Source: Microbacterium indicum DSM 19969 (GTDB taxonomy: Bacteria > Actinomycetota > Actinomycetes > Actinomycetales > Microbacteriaceae). From it: 64,000 bases of DNA. Shown here one piece after another: positions 47,090-55,598 of the stretch (position 1 is its first letter; every line of letters begins with the position of its first letter). The stretch spans positions 461,439 to 525,438 of the forward strand of contig NZ_AULR01000002.1 in the NCBI RefSeq assembly GCF_000422385.1, given 5' to 3'. Under the pieces are notes generated by a model. That model did not search any database and was not told the origin of the DNA. It saw nothing but the letters and a program-made list of their open reading frames with translations. A program made the position numbers and the translations under genes.

Positions 47090-47593
47090 GTGATCCGCCG
47101 ATTCGCCGCCGCCGCAGCCCTCCTCGCGACGGGCGTCGCGATCGCCGGGTGCACCCCCACGGTGCACCTCGACCCCGCGGCCGACGCGAACAGCACCGAC
47201 TGCGCCGCCGTGAGCGTGCGCCTGCCCGAGTCGCTCGGCGACACGCAGCGCGTGTGGACCGACGCGCAGGCGACCGCGGCCTGGGGCGACGGGCCCGACG
47301 TGATCTTCACCTGCGGAGTCGAGGTACCCGGGCCGACGACGCTGCAGTGCGTGACCTTCGGCGGCGTCGACTGGATCGTCGACCCCGAGGACACCCCCGA
47401 CCTCCGGATCACGACCTACGGCCGCACGCCGGCCGCGCAGGTCTACGTCGACACGACGAAGGTCACCGCCGACGCCGTGCTCGACGCGCTCGCGAGCGCC
47501 GCGTCCGAGCTGCCGAAGACGGGCGAGTGCATCAGCGCCGAGTCGGCGACGCCGGTCCCGGACGCTCCCGAGACCGGCGACGACGCCGGCTGA
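47090..47593 (+). CDS. DUF3515 family lipoprotein
   Basis: A 167-residue secreted protein. The signal peptide ends at AIAGCTP, a lipobox with Cys near residue 21. The mature part has CAAVSVRLPESLGDTQRVW, CGVEVPGPT and CVTFGGVDWIV, matching the actinobacterial DUF3515 family of unknown function. TACGGT at 47078-47083 lies 6 bases before the GTG start (leaderless). It sits between thiL and ddl. Confidence 0.87.
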   Translation: MIRRFAAAAALLATGVAIAGCTPTVHLDPAADANSTDCAAVSVRLPESLGDTQRVWTDAQATAAWGDGPDVIFTCGVEVPGPTTLQCVTFGGVDWIVDPEDTPDLRITTYGRTPAAQVYVDTTKVTADAVLDALASAASELPKTGECISAESATPVPDAPETGDDAG

Positions 47594-47603
47594 ATCGGGC
47601 CGC

Positions 47604-48695
47604 TCAGCCCCGCGCGCGGCCGAGCTCGATGAGCTCGGAGATGAGGTCGGCGTAGCTCAGCCCCGTGGCCTCCCACGCCTTGGGGTACATCGAGATCGGG
47701 GTGAAGCCCGGCATCGTGTTGAGCTCGTTGACGACGACGTCGCCCTCCGCCGTGAGGAAGACGTCGACCCGCGCGAGGCCGATGCCGTCGACGGCGTCGA
47801 ACGCGCGCGCGCCGATGTCGCGGATCCGCGCCGTCTCGTCGTCGGTGAGCGCGGCGGGGCACACGACCTCGGCGCCGTCGCCGCCGAGGTACTTGCCCTC
47901 GAAGTCGTAGAACTCGCGGGTCGAGAGCACGATCTCGCCGGGGAGCGACGCGCGCGTCTCTCCCCCGTCGCGGCCTTCGAGGACCGCGACCTCGATCTCG
48001 CGGCCGACGATCCCGGTCTCGACGAGGACCTTCGAGTCCTCGGCGAACGCGACGCGCATCGCCGCGTCGAGCTCGCTCGCGTCGTGCGCCTTCGAGACGC
48101 CGACGCTCGATCCGGCGCGGGCCGGCTTGACGAAGACGGGGTACCCGAGCTCCGCGACGTCGGCGCGCACGGCGTCGGCGTCGGCGTCCCAGCGCGCCGC
48201 GCGCACCGTGACCCAGGGCGCGACCGCGATGCCGGACGCCTCGATCGCGACCTTCATGAAGTGCTTGTCCATGCAGACGGCCGAGTCGAGGACGCCGCCG
48301 CCCGCGTAGGGCACCTCGAGGATGTCGAGGAAGCCCTGCATCGTGCCGTCCTCGCCGTGCACGCCGTGCAGGATCGGCAGGACCGCGTCGATCTCGCCGA
48401 GCGACTCGACGGATCCGTCGGCGCGCTCGACGCGCAGCTCGCGGGGGCCGCCCGGCATGGGCCAGATCACCCGCGTGCCGTTGTCGGCGACCTCGGGCAT
48501 CTTCGCGGCGTCGAGGGCGAAGCGCGCGGGGTCGTCCTGCTCGAGGACGAAGACGCCGTCGCGCGTGATCCCGACCGGGATCACGTCGTAGCGCTCGCGG
48601 TCAATCGCGCCGAGGACCCCGCCCGCCGTCGCGGAGGAGATCGAGTGCTCGCTGGAACGCCCTCCGAACAGCACCGCCACCGTTGCTCGAGCCAT
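47604..48695 (-). CDS. ddl: D-alanine-D-alanine ligase
   Basis: A 363-residue ATP-grasp enzyme for peptidoglycan precursor synthesis. LFGGRSSEHSISSATA near the start, PILHGVHGEDGTMQGFLDI near residue 110 and FVKPARAGSSVGVSKA near residue 190 are diagnostic. The end VNELNTMPGFTPISMYPK holds the metal ligands. AGGAGGAGAACCAGC, inside the gpsA coding region, is its ribosome site. Confidence 0.96.
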   Translation of the reverse strand: MARATVAVLFGGRSSEHSISSATAGGVLGAIDRERYDVIPVGITRDGVFVLEQDDPARFALDAAKMPEVADNGTRVIWPMPGGPRELRVERADGSVESLGEIDAVLPILHGVHGEDGTMQGFLDILEVPYAGGGVLDSAVCMDKHFMKVAIEASGIAVAPWVTVRAARWDADADAVRADVAELGYPVFVKPARAGSSVGVSKAHDASELDAAMRVAFAEDSKVLVETGIVGREIEVAVLEGRDGGETRASLPGEIVLSTREFYDFEGKYLGGDGAEVVCPAALTDDETARIRDIGARAFDAVDGIGLARVDVFLTAEGDVVVNELNTMPGFTPISMYPKAWEATGLSYADLISELIELGRARG

Positions 48696-49701
48696 GCTGG
48701 TTCTCCTCCTGAGGGGTGTCGTCTGTCGTGAGATGCGGCGCGATGTCGCGCGGCTCCATGGTGCCGTCGAGCACCATCTTGACCTGCTGCACGATGGGCA
48801 TCTCGACGCCCTTCGCGCGGGCGAGCTTGAGCATGGGCTCGACCGATCCGAGTCCCTCGGCCGTCTGCTGCATCTGCGTGACGACGTCCTGGAGGGAGTA
48901 TCCCTGGCCGAGCAGGCGCCCGGCGGTGTTGTTGCGGCTCAGCGGCGACTGGCACGTCGCGATGAGGTCGCCGAGGCCCGCGAGCCCCTGCAGCGTCTCG
49001 GGCTGCGCGCCGTACGCGACCGCGAAGTCGGTCATCTCGACGAGGCCGCGCGTGATGATCGACGCCTTCGTGTTCTCGCCGTAGCCGACGCCGTCGACGA
49101 TGCCGATCGCGACCGCGATGAGGTTCTTGAGCACTCCGCCGAACTCGGTGCCGGCCACGTCGGTCCCGACGAAGGTGCGGAAGTATCGGTTCGTCGCGGC
49201 GCGGGCGACGACGGCGGCCGTCTCGGCGCTCGACGACGCGACGACGGCGGCCGTCGGCTGCTCGCGCGCGATCTCGAGCGCGAGGTTCGGGCCGCTCGCG
49301 ACGGCGATCCGCGCGGGATCGCAGTCGAGCGCCTCGCCGATCACCTGGCTCATGCGCAGGCCCGTGCGCTTCTCGACGCCCTTCATGAGGCTGACGATCG
49401 GGGCGTCGCCGCCCGCGAGGAGCGGCTTGACCGCCTTCAGCGTGTCGCGGGCCGACTTGCTCGGGACCGAGACGTAGATCTGCTCCGCACCGGCGACGGC
49501 CGCAGCGAGGTCGGCCGTCGCGTGCATCGTGCGCGGCAGGTTCACGCCCGCGAGGTACTGCGAGTTGCGCTTCGCCTCGTCGATCTCGCGCGCGAGCTCG
49601 GCACGGCGCGCCCACATCGTCACGTCGGCCCCGCCGTCGGCGAGGATCTTGCCGAACGTCGTGCCCCAGCTGCCGGCGCCGAGCACCGCGACCCGGGTCA
49701 C
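48601..49701 (-). CDS. gpsA: Glycerol-3-phosphate dehydrogenase [NAD(P)+]
   Basis: A 366-residue biosynthetic enzyme that makes glycerol 3-phosphate for phospholipids. VAVLGAGSWGTTFGKILADGG is the NAD(P) fold. SGPNLALEIAREQPTA and GGVLKNLIAVAIGIVDGVGYGENTKASIITRGL are catalytic segments. Typical GpsA ends near DDTPQEE. Here the frame runs 31 residues further and overlaps ddl by 95 bases. The GTG start overlaps the plsC stop. Confidence 0.94.
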   Translation of the reverse strand: MTRVAVLGAGSWGTTFGKILADGGADVTMWARRAELAREIDEAKRNSQYLAGVNLPRTMHATADLAAAVAGAEQIYVSVPSKSARDTLKAVKPLLAGGDAPIVSLMKGVEKRTGLRMSQVIGEALDCDPARIAVASGPNLALEIAREQPTAAVVASSSAETAAVVARAATNRYFRTFVGTDVAGTEFGGVLKNLIAVAIGIVDGVGYGENTKASIITRGLVEMTDFAVAYGAQPETLQGLAGLGDLIATCQSPLSRNNTAGRLLGQGYSLQDVVTQMQQTAEGLGSVEPMLKLARAKGVEMPIVQQVKMVLDGTMEPRDIAPHLTTDDTPQEENQHGSSNGGGAVRRAFQRALDLLRDGGRGPRRD

Positions 49702-50438
49702 AGGCGCCCCGTCTCGTTCTGGCCGTGCTGCGCGGGATCCCAGCGCTCGGTCGGAGCCTCTTCGCCCCGGATCTCGGCGAGGAGACCCGTGATCGCGGCC
49801 ATGAGGCGGTCGTTCGCCTCGCCGAGGACGCCCTTCTCGTGCTCGCGCCCGACGAGATCCGACAGGTCGACGGGCTCGCCGACGAGCACCGTCACGCGTC
49901 GGCGCGGCGGGAAGAGCTTCAGCCTGCCGTAGCGCGGCATGAACTGCTGCTCACCCCAGTGCGCCATCGGGATGAGGGGCAGGTCGCCCGCGAGGGCGAG
50001 GCGCACGGCGCCCGACTTGCCGCGCATGGGCCACAGGTCGGGGTCTCGCGTCAGGGTCCCCTCGGGGTACACGATGACGCCGCGGCCGTTCTCGGCGAGC
50101 TCGGTCGCCTGCGCCATCGACTGCGAGGCGCCGGCCTTCCCGCGGGTCACGGGCACCATGCCGGTCGCGCGGAGCGCCGCGCCGAGGACGGGCACGCGGA
50201 AGAGGCTCTCCTTGGCCATGAACCGCGGGGCGCGGCCCATCCGCCACGTCGCGACGGCGACCGTCAGCGGGTCGATCTCGCTGTGGTGGTTCGGGGCGAG
50301 CACGTACGCGCCTTCCCGCGGCAGCCGGTCGGCGCCGCGGATCTCGATCCGGGCGATCCAGCCGACGAACGGGACGACGACCGCCGCGAGTAGCCAGAAG
50401 AGGCTCGGGCGGGATCTCTCTCGCGAGGCCCTCGCCAT
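49698..50438 (-). CDS. plsC: 1-acyl-sn-glycerol-3-phosphate acyltransferase
   Basis: A 246-residue membrane-associated acyltransferase of phosphatidic acid synthesis. The catalytic H-x4-D is in APNHHSEIDPL near residue 51, and VIVYPEGTLTRDPDL and MRGKSGAVRLAL are further motifs. One hydrophobic helix lies at about residues 12-30. I chose the ATG at 50438, the first codon after murA in this frame with a sensible N-terminus. Product order gpsA-plsC fits phospholipid synthesis. Confidence 0.92.
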   Translation of the reverse strand: MARASRERSRPSLFWLLAAVVVPFVGWIARIEIRGADRLPREGAYVLAPNHHSEIDPLTVAVATWRMGRAPRFMAKESLFRVPVLGAALRATGMVPVTRGKAGASQSMAQATELAENGRGVIVYPEGTLTRDPDLWPMRGKSGAVRLALAGDLPLIPMAHWGEQQFMPRYGRLKLFPPRRRVTVLVGEPVDLSDLVGREHEKGVLGEANDRLMAAITGLLAEIRGEEAPTERWDPAQHGQNETGRL

Positions 50439-50440
50439 GC

Positions 50441-51802
50441 TCAGCCGACGACGTCGAAGTCGGCGCCGAGGTCGGAGAGCTTCTCGAAGAACTTCTCGTA
50501 GCCGCGGCGGATGATGCCCACGTTGGAGACGCGCGAAGTGCCGTCGGCCGCGAGGGCCGCGATCACGTACGCGTAGCCGCCGCGCAGGTCGGGCACCACG
50601 ATGTCGGCGCCGTGCAGCGGCGTCGGCCCCGTGATCACGGCGGCCTGCTCGAGCGGACGGCGCGGCACGCGGCGGTAGTCGCCGTCGAGGCCGTTCTCGT
50701 GCACGACGATGTCGGCGCCCATCTTGTTGAGCGCGGCCGTGAAGCCGAGGCGGTTCTCGTACACGGTCTCGTGCACGACCGACTCGCCGTTCGCCTGCGT
50801 GAGGGCGACGATGAGCGGCTGCTGCCAGTCGGTCATGAAGCCGGGGTGCACGTCGGTCTCGACCTTGACCGGCTTGAGCGGGGTCTCGCCGCGGCGGAAC
50901 GTGATGCCGTCGTCGGTGATGTCGAAGTCTCCGCCGGCCTTGCGGAACACGTTGAGGAACGTGAGCATCTCGTACTGGCGCGCGCCCTTGACGAAGATCT
51001 CGCCGTCGGTGACGAGCGCGGCGCACGCCCACGAGGCGGCCTCGTTGCGGTCGAAGAGGCTGCGGTGGTCGTAGCCGCGCAGCTCGTCGACGCCCTCGAT
51101 GAAGATGACGCGGTTGGGCTCGTACGAGATAATCGCGCCCATCTTCTGGAGCACGCCGATGAGATCCATGATCTCGGGCTCGATCGCCGCATTGCGCAGC
51201 TCGGTGACGCCCTTCGCCTTGACGGCCGTGAGCAGGACCTGCTCGGTCGCGCCGACCGACGGGTAGGGCAGCTCGATATTCGCGCCGTGGAGCCCGTCGG
51301 GCGCCGAGAGGCGGATCCCGTTCGGCTGCTTGTCGACGACGGCGCCGAAGTTGCGCAGCGCGTCGAGGTGGAAGTCGATCGGCCGGTCGCCGATGCGGCA
51401 GCCGCCGAGATCGGGGATGAAGGCCTGGCCCAGCAGGTGCAGGAGGGGGCCGCAGAAGAGGATCGGGATGCGGCTCGACCCGGCGTGGGCGTCGATCTCC
51501 TCGAAGCCCGCCGAGGCGGCGCCCGCGGGGTCGAGGACGAGCGAGCCCGCCTCATCGCCCTCGGTCACGGCGACGCCGTGCACCTCGAGGAGCGAGCGCA
51601 CGACCTCGACGTCGCGGATCTCGGGCACGTCGCGCAGGGTCGAGGGGGTCGATCCGAGGAGCGAGGCGACCATTGCCTTCGTCGCGAGGTTCTTCGCCCC
51701 CTTGACGTCGACCTGACCACGAAGCGGCCGTCCGCCGCGGATCTCGAGAACGTCGCCGAGCTTCTTCGTCGGCGTCGCCGTCGTGCCGTCAACCAGCGTC
51801 AT
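50441..51802 (-). CDS. murA: UDP-N-acetylglucosamine 1-carboxyvinyltransferase
   Basis: A 453-residue enolpyruvyl transferase, the first committed step of peptidoglycan synthesis. VKGAKNLATKAMVASLL holds the substrate-binding Lys-Asn. GGCRIGDRPIDFHLDAL has Cys at the position of E. coli Cys115, the residue attacked by fosfomycin; mycobacteria carry Asp there. DVHPGFMTDWQQPLIVALTQANG is also typical. It precedes plsC on the transcript. Confidence 0.96.
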   Translation of the reverse strand: MTLVDGTTATPTKKLGDVLEIRGGRPLRGQVDVKGAKNLATKAMVASLLGSTPSTLRDVPEIRDVEVVRSLLEVHGVAVTEGDEAGSLVLDPAGAASAGFEEIDAHAGSSRIPILFCGPLLHLLGQAFIPDLGGCRIGDRPIDFHLDALRNFGAVVDKQPNGIRLSAPDGLHGANIELPYPSVGATEQVLLTAVKAKGVTELRNAAIEPEIMDLIGVLQKMGAIISYEPNRVIFIEGVDELRGYDHRSLFDRNEAASWACAALVTDGEIFVKGARQYEMLTFLNVFRKAGGDFDITDDGITFRRGETPLKPVKVETDVHPGFMTDWQQPLIVALTQANGESVVHETVYENRLGFTAALNKMGADIVVHENGLDGDYRRVPRRPLEQAAVITGPTPLHGADIVVPDLRGGYAYVIAALAADGTSRVSNVGIIRRGYEKFFEKLSDLGADFDVVG

Positions 51803-51866
51803 AACTGTGGCCCCTCACTCATTTCGGATGTTCTCCCGCGGCCCGGATGGGGCACGGGATCCGGGC

Positions 51867-52463
51867 TCACGGAACCGGCAGGGTCCGCGGCCGCCACGCT
51901 GCGCGGCGGGCCTCGAATTCGGTGATCGCGTCTTGGTTTCGCAACGTGAGCCCGATGTCATCGAGCCCTTCGAGGAGCCGCCATCTAGTGTAATCGTCGA
52001 TCTCGAAGGGGGCCGTGAAGTCGCCGATCACGGCGGTTCGCTCGACGAGATCGACAGTGATCTCGCGACCGGGCTGGGCGTCGATCGCCGCCCAGATCCG
52101 CTCGAGGTCGTCCTCCGTGATGACGCCGGCGACGAGGCCCTGCTTGCCCGCGTTGCCGCGGAAGATGTCGGCGAAGCGCGGGCTCAGGACGACCTGGAAG
52201 CCGTAGTCGCGCAGCGCCCACACGGCGTGCTCGCGGCTCGACCCCGTTCCGAAGTCGGAGCCCGCGACGAGGACCGACGCGCCCTGGAAGGCGGGCTGGT
52301 TGAGGACGAAGTCGTCCTGCTGGCGCCAGTTGTGGAAGAGCGCGTCGTCGAAGCCCGTCTTGGTGACGCGCTTGAGGAACACGGCGGGGATGATCTGGTC
52401 GGTGTCGACGTTCGACCGCTTGAGCGGAGCCGCGACTCCCGTGTGCTTCGTGAACTTCTGCAT
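51867..52463 (-). CDS. leuD: 3-isopropylmalate dehydratase small subunit
   Basis: A 198-residue LeuD swivel domain. [18 protein letters not shown] near residue 17 and [23 protein letters not shown] near residue 68 are the aconitase-family substrate-binding motifs. Together with LeuC it isomerises 2- to 3-isopropylmalate in leucine synthesis. It follows leuC by two bases. Confidence 0.96.
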   Translation of the reverse strand: MQKFTKHTGVAAPLKRSNVDTDQIIPAVFLKRVTKTGFDDALFHNWRQQDDFVLNQPAFQGASVLVAGSDFGTGSSREHAVWALRDYGFQVVLSPRFADIFRGNAGKQGLVAGVITEDDLERIWAAIDAQPGREITVDLVERTAVIGDFTAPFEIDDYTRWRLLEGLDDIGLTLRNQDAITEFEARRAAWRPRTLPVP

Positions 52464-52465
52464 GA

Positions 52466-53926
52466 TCAGGCACCTGCTCCTTCCAGGACGGGGGCGTCTT
52501 CGAGATCGGACGGGCTCGAGAGGGTTCCGCGCACGGCGGTCGCGGCGGCGACGAGCGGCGACACGAGGTGCGTGCGTCCGCCCTTGCCCTGGCGGCCCTC
52601 GAAGTTGCGGTTCGAGGTCGAGGCGCAGCGCTCGCCCGGGGCGAGCTGGTCGGGGTTCATGCCGAGGCACATCGAGCAGCCCGCGAAGCGCCACTCGGCT
52701 CCGAACTCCTCGACGATCCTGTCGATGCCCTCGGCCTCGGCCTCGAGCCGGACGCGGGCGGATCCCGGGACGACCATGACGCGCACGCCCTCGGCCTTCC
52801 GCCGGCCCTTGATGATCGAGGCGAAGGCCCGCAGATCCTCGATGCGGCTGTTGGTGCAGGAGCCCATGAACACGGCGTCGACCGCGATGTCCTTCATCGG
52901 GGTCCCGGGCTCGAGGTCCATGTACTCGTAGGCGCGCTCGGCGGCCTGGCGCTCGTTCGGGTCCTCGAACGTCTCGGGAGCCGGCACGGGCTGGCTCAGC
53001 GAGACGCCCTGGCCGGGGTTCGTGCCCCAGGTCACGAAGGGCTCGAGCTCGTCGGCGTCGATGAGCACCTCGGCGTCGAACACGGCGCCCTCGTCGGTCG
53101 GCAGCGTCTTCCAGTACGCGACGGCGTCGTCCCAGTCCTGCCCCTGAGGCGCGTGGTCTCGGCCCCTGACGTACTCGAAGGTCGTCTCGTCGGGCGCGAC
53201 CATGCCGGCGCGGGCTCCCGCCTCGATCGACATGTTGCAGATCGTCATGCGCCCCTCCATCGAGAGGGAGCGGATCGCGGATCCGCGGTACTCGAGCACG
53301 TAGCCCTGCCCGCCTCCCGTGCCGATCTTCGCGATCACGGCGAGGATGATGTCCTTCGCCGTGACGCCCGGCTTGAGCTCGCCCTCGACCGTGATCGCCA
53401 TGGTCTTGAAGGGCTTGAGCGGCAGCGTCTGCGTCGCCATGACGTGCTCGACCTCGCTCGTGCCGATGCCGAACGCCAGCGCGCCGAACGCGCCGTGGGT
53501 CGAGGTGTGGCTGTCGCCGCAGACGACCGTGATGCCGGGCATCGTGAGGCCGAGCTGCGGGCCGACGACGTGGACGATCCCCTGCTCCTTGTCGCCCAGC
53601 GAGTGCAGGCGCACGCCGAACTCGGCGGCGTTGCGGCGCAGGGTGTCGACCTGCGTGCGGCTCGTGAGGTCGGCGATCGGCTTGTCGATCGCGAGCGTCG
53701 GGGTGTTGTGGTCCTCGGTGCCGATCGTCAGGTCGACGCGGCGCAGCGGGCGGTTCTCGGTCCGGAGGCCGTCGAAGGCCTGCGGGCTCGTGACCTCGTG
53801 CACGAGGTGGAGGTCGATGTAGATGAGGTCGGGCTGGCCCTCCTCGCCGCGGACGACGACGTGGTCGTCCCACAGCTTCTCGGCCAGGGTGCGGGGGTTG
53901 TCGGGGATCTGATCCTGCGCGGTCAT
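52466..53926 (-). CDS. leuC: 3-isopropylmalate dehydratase large subunit
   Basis: A 486-residue aconitase-family enzyme. The three 4Fe-4S ligands are visible: Cys in [13 protein letters not shown] near residue 360, and the pair in [55 protein letters not shown] is the catalytic segment. I chose the ATG at 53926, preceded by AAGGAGAG. An ATG 14 codons earlier has no ribosome site. The leader before it is about 120 bases and I see no T-box in the right orientation. Confidence 0.96.
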   Translation of the reverse strand: MTAQDQIPDNPRTLAEKLWDDHVVVRGEEGQPDLIYIDLHLVHEVTSPQAFDGLRTENRPLRRVDLTIGTEDHNTPTLAIDKPIADLTSRTQVDTLRRNAAEFGVRLHSLGDKEQGIVHVVGPQLGLTMPGITVVCGDSHTSTHGAFGALAFGIGTSEVEHVMATQTLPLKPFKTMAITVEGELKPGVTAKDIILAVIAKIGTGGGQGYVLEYRGSAIRSLSMEGRMTICNMSIEAGARAGMVAPDETTFEYVRGRDHAPQGQDWDDAVAYWKTLPTDEGAVFDAEVLIDADELEPFVTWGTNPGQGVSLSQPVPAPETFEDPNERQAAERAYEYMDLEPGTPMKDIAVDAVFMGSCTNSRIEDLRAFASIIKGRRKAEGVRVMVVPGSARVRLEAEAEGIDRIVEEFGAEWRFAGCSMCLGMNPDQLAPGERCASTSNRNFEGRQGKGGRTHLVSPLVAAATAVRGTLSSPSDLEDAPVLEGAGA

Positions 53927-54050
53927 GCGCGCTCTCCTTGCGTCTCGGGTATCGGCCATCGACGAACTCCGCGACGGGATGGCCTCAGGAGTGGAACCCG
54001 CCGCGGCGCATAAGGAGAAGGAATGTCGCACACCGCACCCCCACGATGAT

Positions 54051-54104
54051 AGCAACGTGCTCAGCCCCTCCCCGACGCGACGGGACGGGGTTGAGCACGT
54101 TGCT
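54051..54104. terminator. Long imperfect hairpin between leuC and terC
   Basis: AGCAACGTGCTCA at 54051-54063 pairs perfectly with TGAGCACGTTGCT at 54092-54104. A G-T wobble and CCCC/GGGG extend the stem to about 18 pairs around an 18-base loop. It lies 23 bases after the terC stop, so it probably ends terC transcription, although no T-run follows. It also sits in the leuC upstream region, where TATCAT at 54046-54051 could be a -10 element. Confidence 0.6.
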
Positions 54105-54126
54105 CAGAACAGGCGATCGAACCGGA

Positions 54127-55134
54127 TCACTTCTCCGAGATCTCGGATTCGGCCCTGGACGTGTCGACCCTGTTCGCGATGAGGCTCGCGACGGTCGCGA
54201 TCACGAGCGACGCGAGGATCACGCCGAGCGAGGTCCAGTTGCTGATCTCGGGCGCCCACTCGACGGGCCGCCCCCCGTTGAGGAAGGGGAGCTCGTTGAC
54301 GTGCAGCGCGTGGAAGAACAGCTTCGCGCCGATGAACGCGAGGATGAACGCGACGCCGTACTTGAGGAAGCGCAGCTTGTCGAGCAGGTCGCCGAGCAGG
54401 AAGTACAGCTGGCGCAGGCCCATGAGCGCGAAGAGGTTCGTCGCGAACACGAGGAACGAGTTCTGCGTGATGCCGAAGATCGCGGGGATCGAGTCGATCG
54501 CGAAGATCAGGTCGGTGACGCCGATCGAGATGAACACGATGACCATCGGGGTCAGCATCTTCTTGCCGTCGACCGTCGTGCGGAGCTTGGATCCGTCGTA
54601 CGCGTCGTGGATCGGGATGAAGCGGCGCAGCACGCGCACGATGAAGCTCTCCTGCTGCGCAGCACCCTCCTCCTCGTCCTTCTCGAACACCTGGCGGATC
54701 GCGGTGTAGACGAGGAAGGCGCCGAAGATGTAGAAGATCCAGCTGAGGTTCTCGATGAGGACGGCGCCGATCATGATGAAGCCGGCGCGCAGGACGAGCG
54801 CGATGATGATCCCCACCATCAGCACCTCCTGCTGGTACTTCCGGGGCACCGAGAACTGCGTCATGATCAGGACGAACACGAACAGGTTGTCGATCGACAG
54901 GCTGTACTCCGTGAGCCAGCCGCTCACGAACTCGATCGCGTGATCGTGATCGCCGATCACGAAGAGCAGGCCCGCGAAGACGAGGGCGAGCGCGATGTAG
55001 AAGCTGACCCACAGCGCCGACTCGCGGGTCGACGGGATGTGCGGCCGCTTGAGGATCAGCAGCAGGTCGGCGAGCAGGATGACGACGAGGATCGACAGCG
55101 AGCCGATCTCGAACCAGAGGGGAATGGTCTCCAA
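54127..55134 (-). CDS. terC: TerC family membrane protein, probable manganese exporter
   Basis: A 335-residue protein with about nine membrane helices. The family's metal-coordination residues appear in LSIDNLFVFVLI (near residue 80) and VTDLIFAIDSIPAIFG (near residue 200). A charged cytoplasmic loop with KDEEEGAAQQE separates the halves, and the end is hydrophilic. TerC relatives such as YkoY export Mn2+ in Bacillus. The start is a TTG at 55134 with AGAGG 8 bases before it; earlier starts would translate the riboswitch region. A candidate manganese riboswitch precedes it. Confidence 0.9.
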   Translation of the reverse strand: METIPLWFEIGSLSILVVILLADLLLILKRPHIPSTRESALWVSFYIALALVFAGLLFVIGDHDHAIEFVSGWLTEYSLSIDNLFVFVLIMTQFSVPRKYQQEVLMVGIIIALVLRAGFIMIGAVLIENLSWIFYIFGAFLVYTAIRQVFEKDEEEGAAQQESFIVRVLRRFIPIHDAYDGSKLRTTVDGKKMLTPMVIVFISIGVTDLIFAIDSIPAIFGITQNSFLVFATNLFALMGLRQLYFLLGDLLDKLRFLKYGVAFILAFIGAKLFFHALHVNELPFLNGGRPVEWAPEISNWTSLGVILASLVIATVASLIANRVDTSRAESEISEK

Positions 55135-55162
55135 CGGGGAACCTCTCGAGGGTGCGGTGGTT

Positions 55163-55265
55163 GACGAGAGTCTCTCCCCCGCACCGATCGTGCGTCGCGG
55201 CCCCGGAGCGGCTTTGATGGCGCTCGTACTGACGGGATCGCGGAGACGGGATACTCCCCCTCGCC
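55163..55265 (-). ncRNA. Candidate yybP-ykoY manganese riboswitch
   Basis: Read on the minus strand, the element opens GGCGAG-GGGGAGTA, followed by GTCAGTACGAG, and ends GAGAGACT-CTCGTC. The two ends GGCGAG and CTCGTC pair in six base pairs (one G-U). The conserved GGGGAGTA, the TCA-x-TACGAG stretch and the RAGACYY-like closing loop match my recollection of the yybP-ykoY consensus. The family normally precedes manganese exporters, as here. I could not score it with a covariance model. Confidence 0.6.
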
Positions 55266-55299
55266 GGGAACACTCTACCGGCACCGTCGCCGGGGACGA

Positions 55300-55331
55300 C
55301 GAAAGCCCCGGACGAATGTCCGAGGCTTTCG
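55300..55331. terminator. Hairpin terminator after tRNA-Glu
   Basis: CGAAAGCCCCGGAC at 55300-55313 pairs with GTCCGAGGCTTTCG at 55318-55331, with one mismatch and a four-base loop, GAAT. It lies 10 bases after the 3' end of the leftward tRNA-Glu and before the terC leader, so it separates the two transcripts. Confidence 0.75.
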
Positions 55332-55340
55332 AGATTGCGG

Positions 55341-55413
55341 TGACCCCAGCGGGATTCGAACCCGCGTTACCGGCGTGAGAGGCCAGCGTACTAGGCCGCT
55401 ATACGATGGGGCC
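55341..55413 (-). tRNA. tRNA-Glu (CTC anticodon)
   Basis: A 73-base cloverleaf. The acceptor stem GGCCCCA pairs with TGGGGTC (one G-U), and the discriminator is A. The anticodon arm is CTGGC-CTCTCAC-GCCGG, giving anticodon CTC, which reads GAG. The T arm is CGCGGGTTCGAATCCCGCT... with the invariant GTTCGAAT. The encoded 3' end continues CC but not A, so CCA is added after transcription. Confidence 0.93.
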
Positions 55414-55598
55414 GCAGTGCTGTTTCCAGCTTTTCAGTTTGCGTTCCCCTCGCGGGCAACTAGACAACTGTACGACGAACGAGGGCGCGCGACAAAATCG
55501 GGCCGCCTTCCGCGTGTCGCCCGGGCGTGTCCGCTGGCCAGAACTGTACGCCCGTTCGCGCCGGCGCGGAAGGGCGGATCCGGGGCGATACTCGGATC

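Noticed and set aside
53987..54000. T-box-like string AGGAGTGGAACCCG before leuC
   Set aside because: It is on the plus strand while leuC reads on the minus strand, no plus-strand gene follows within 1.5 kb, and no specifier stem is visible.
53938..55164. A long plus-strand open frame opposite terC and its leader
   Set aside because: It is an Asp/Glu/Arg-rich shadow of terC codons with no ribosome site or motif.
55134..55284. Earlier terC start codons that would add about 50 residues
   Set aside because: The added residues are Arg/Ser/Pro-rich and read through the candidate riboswitch, and the known TerC start aligns with the TTG at 55134.
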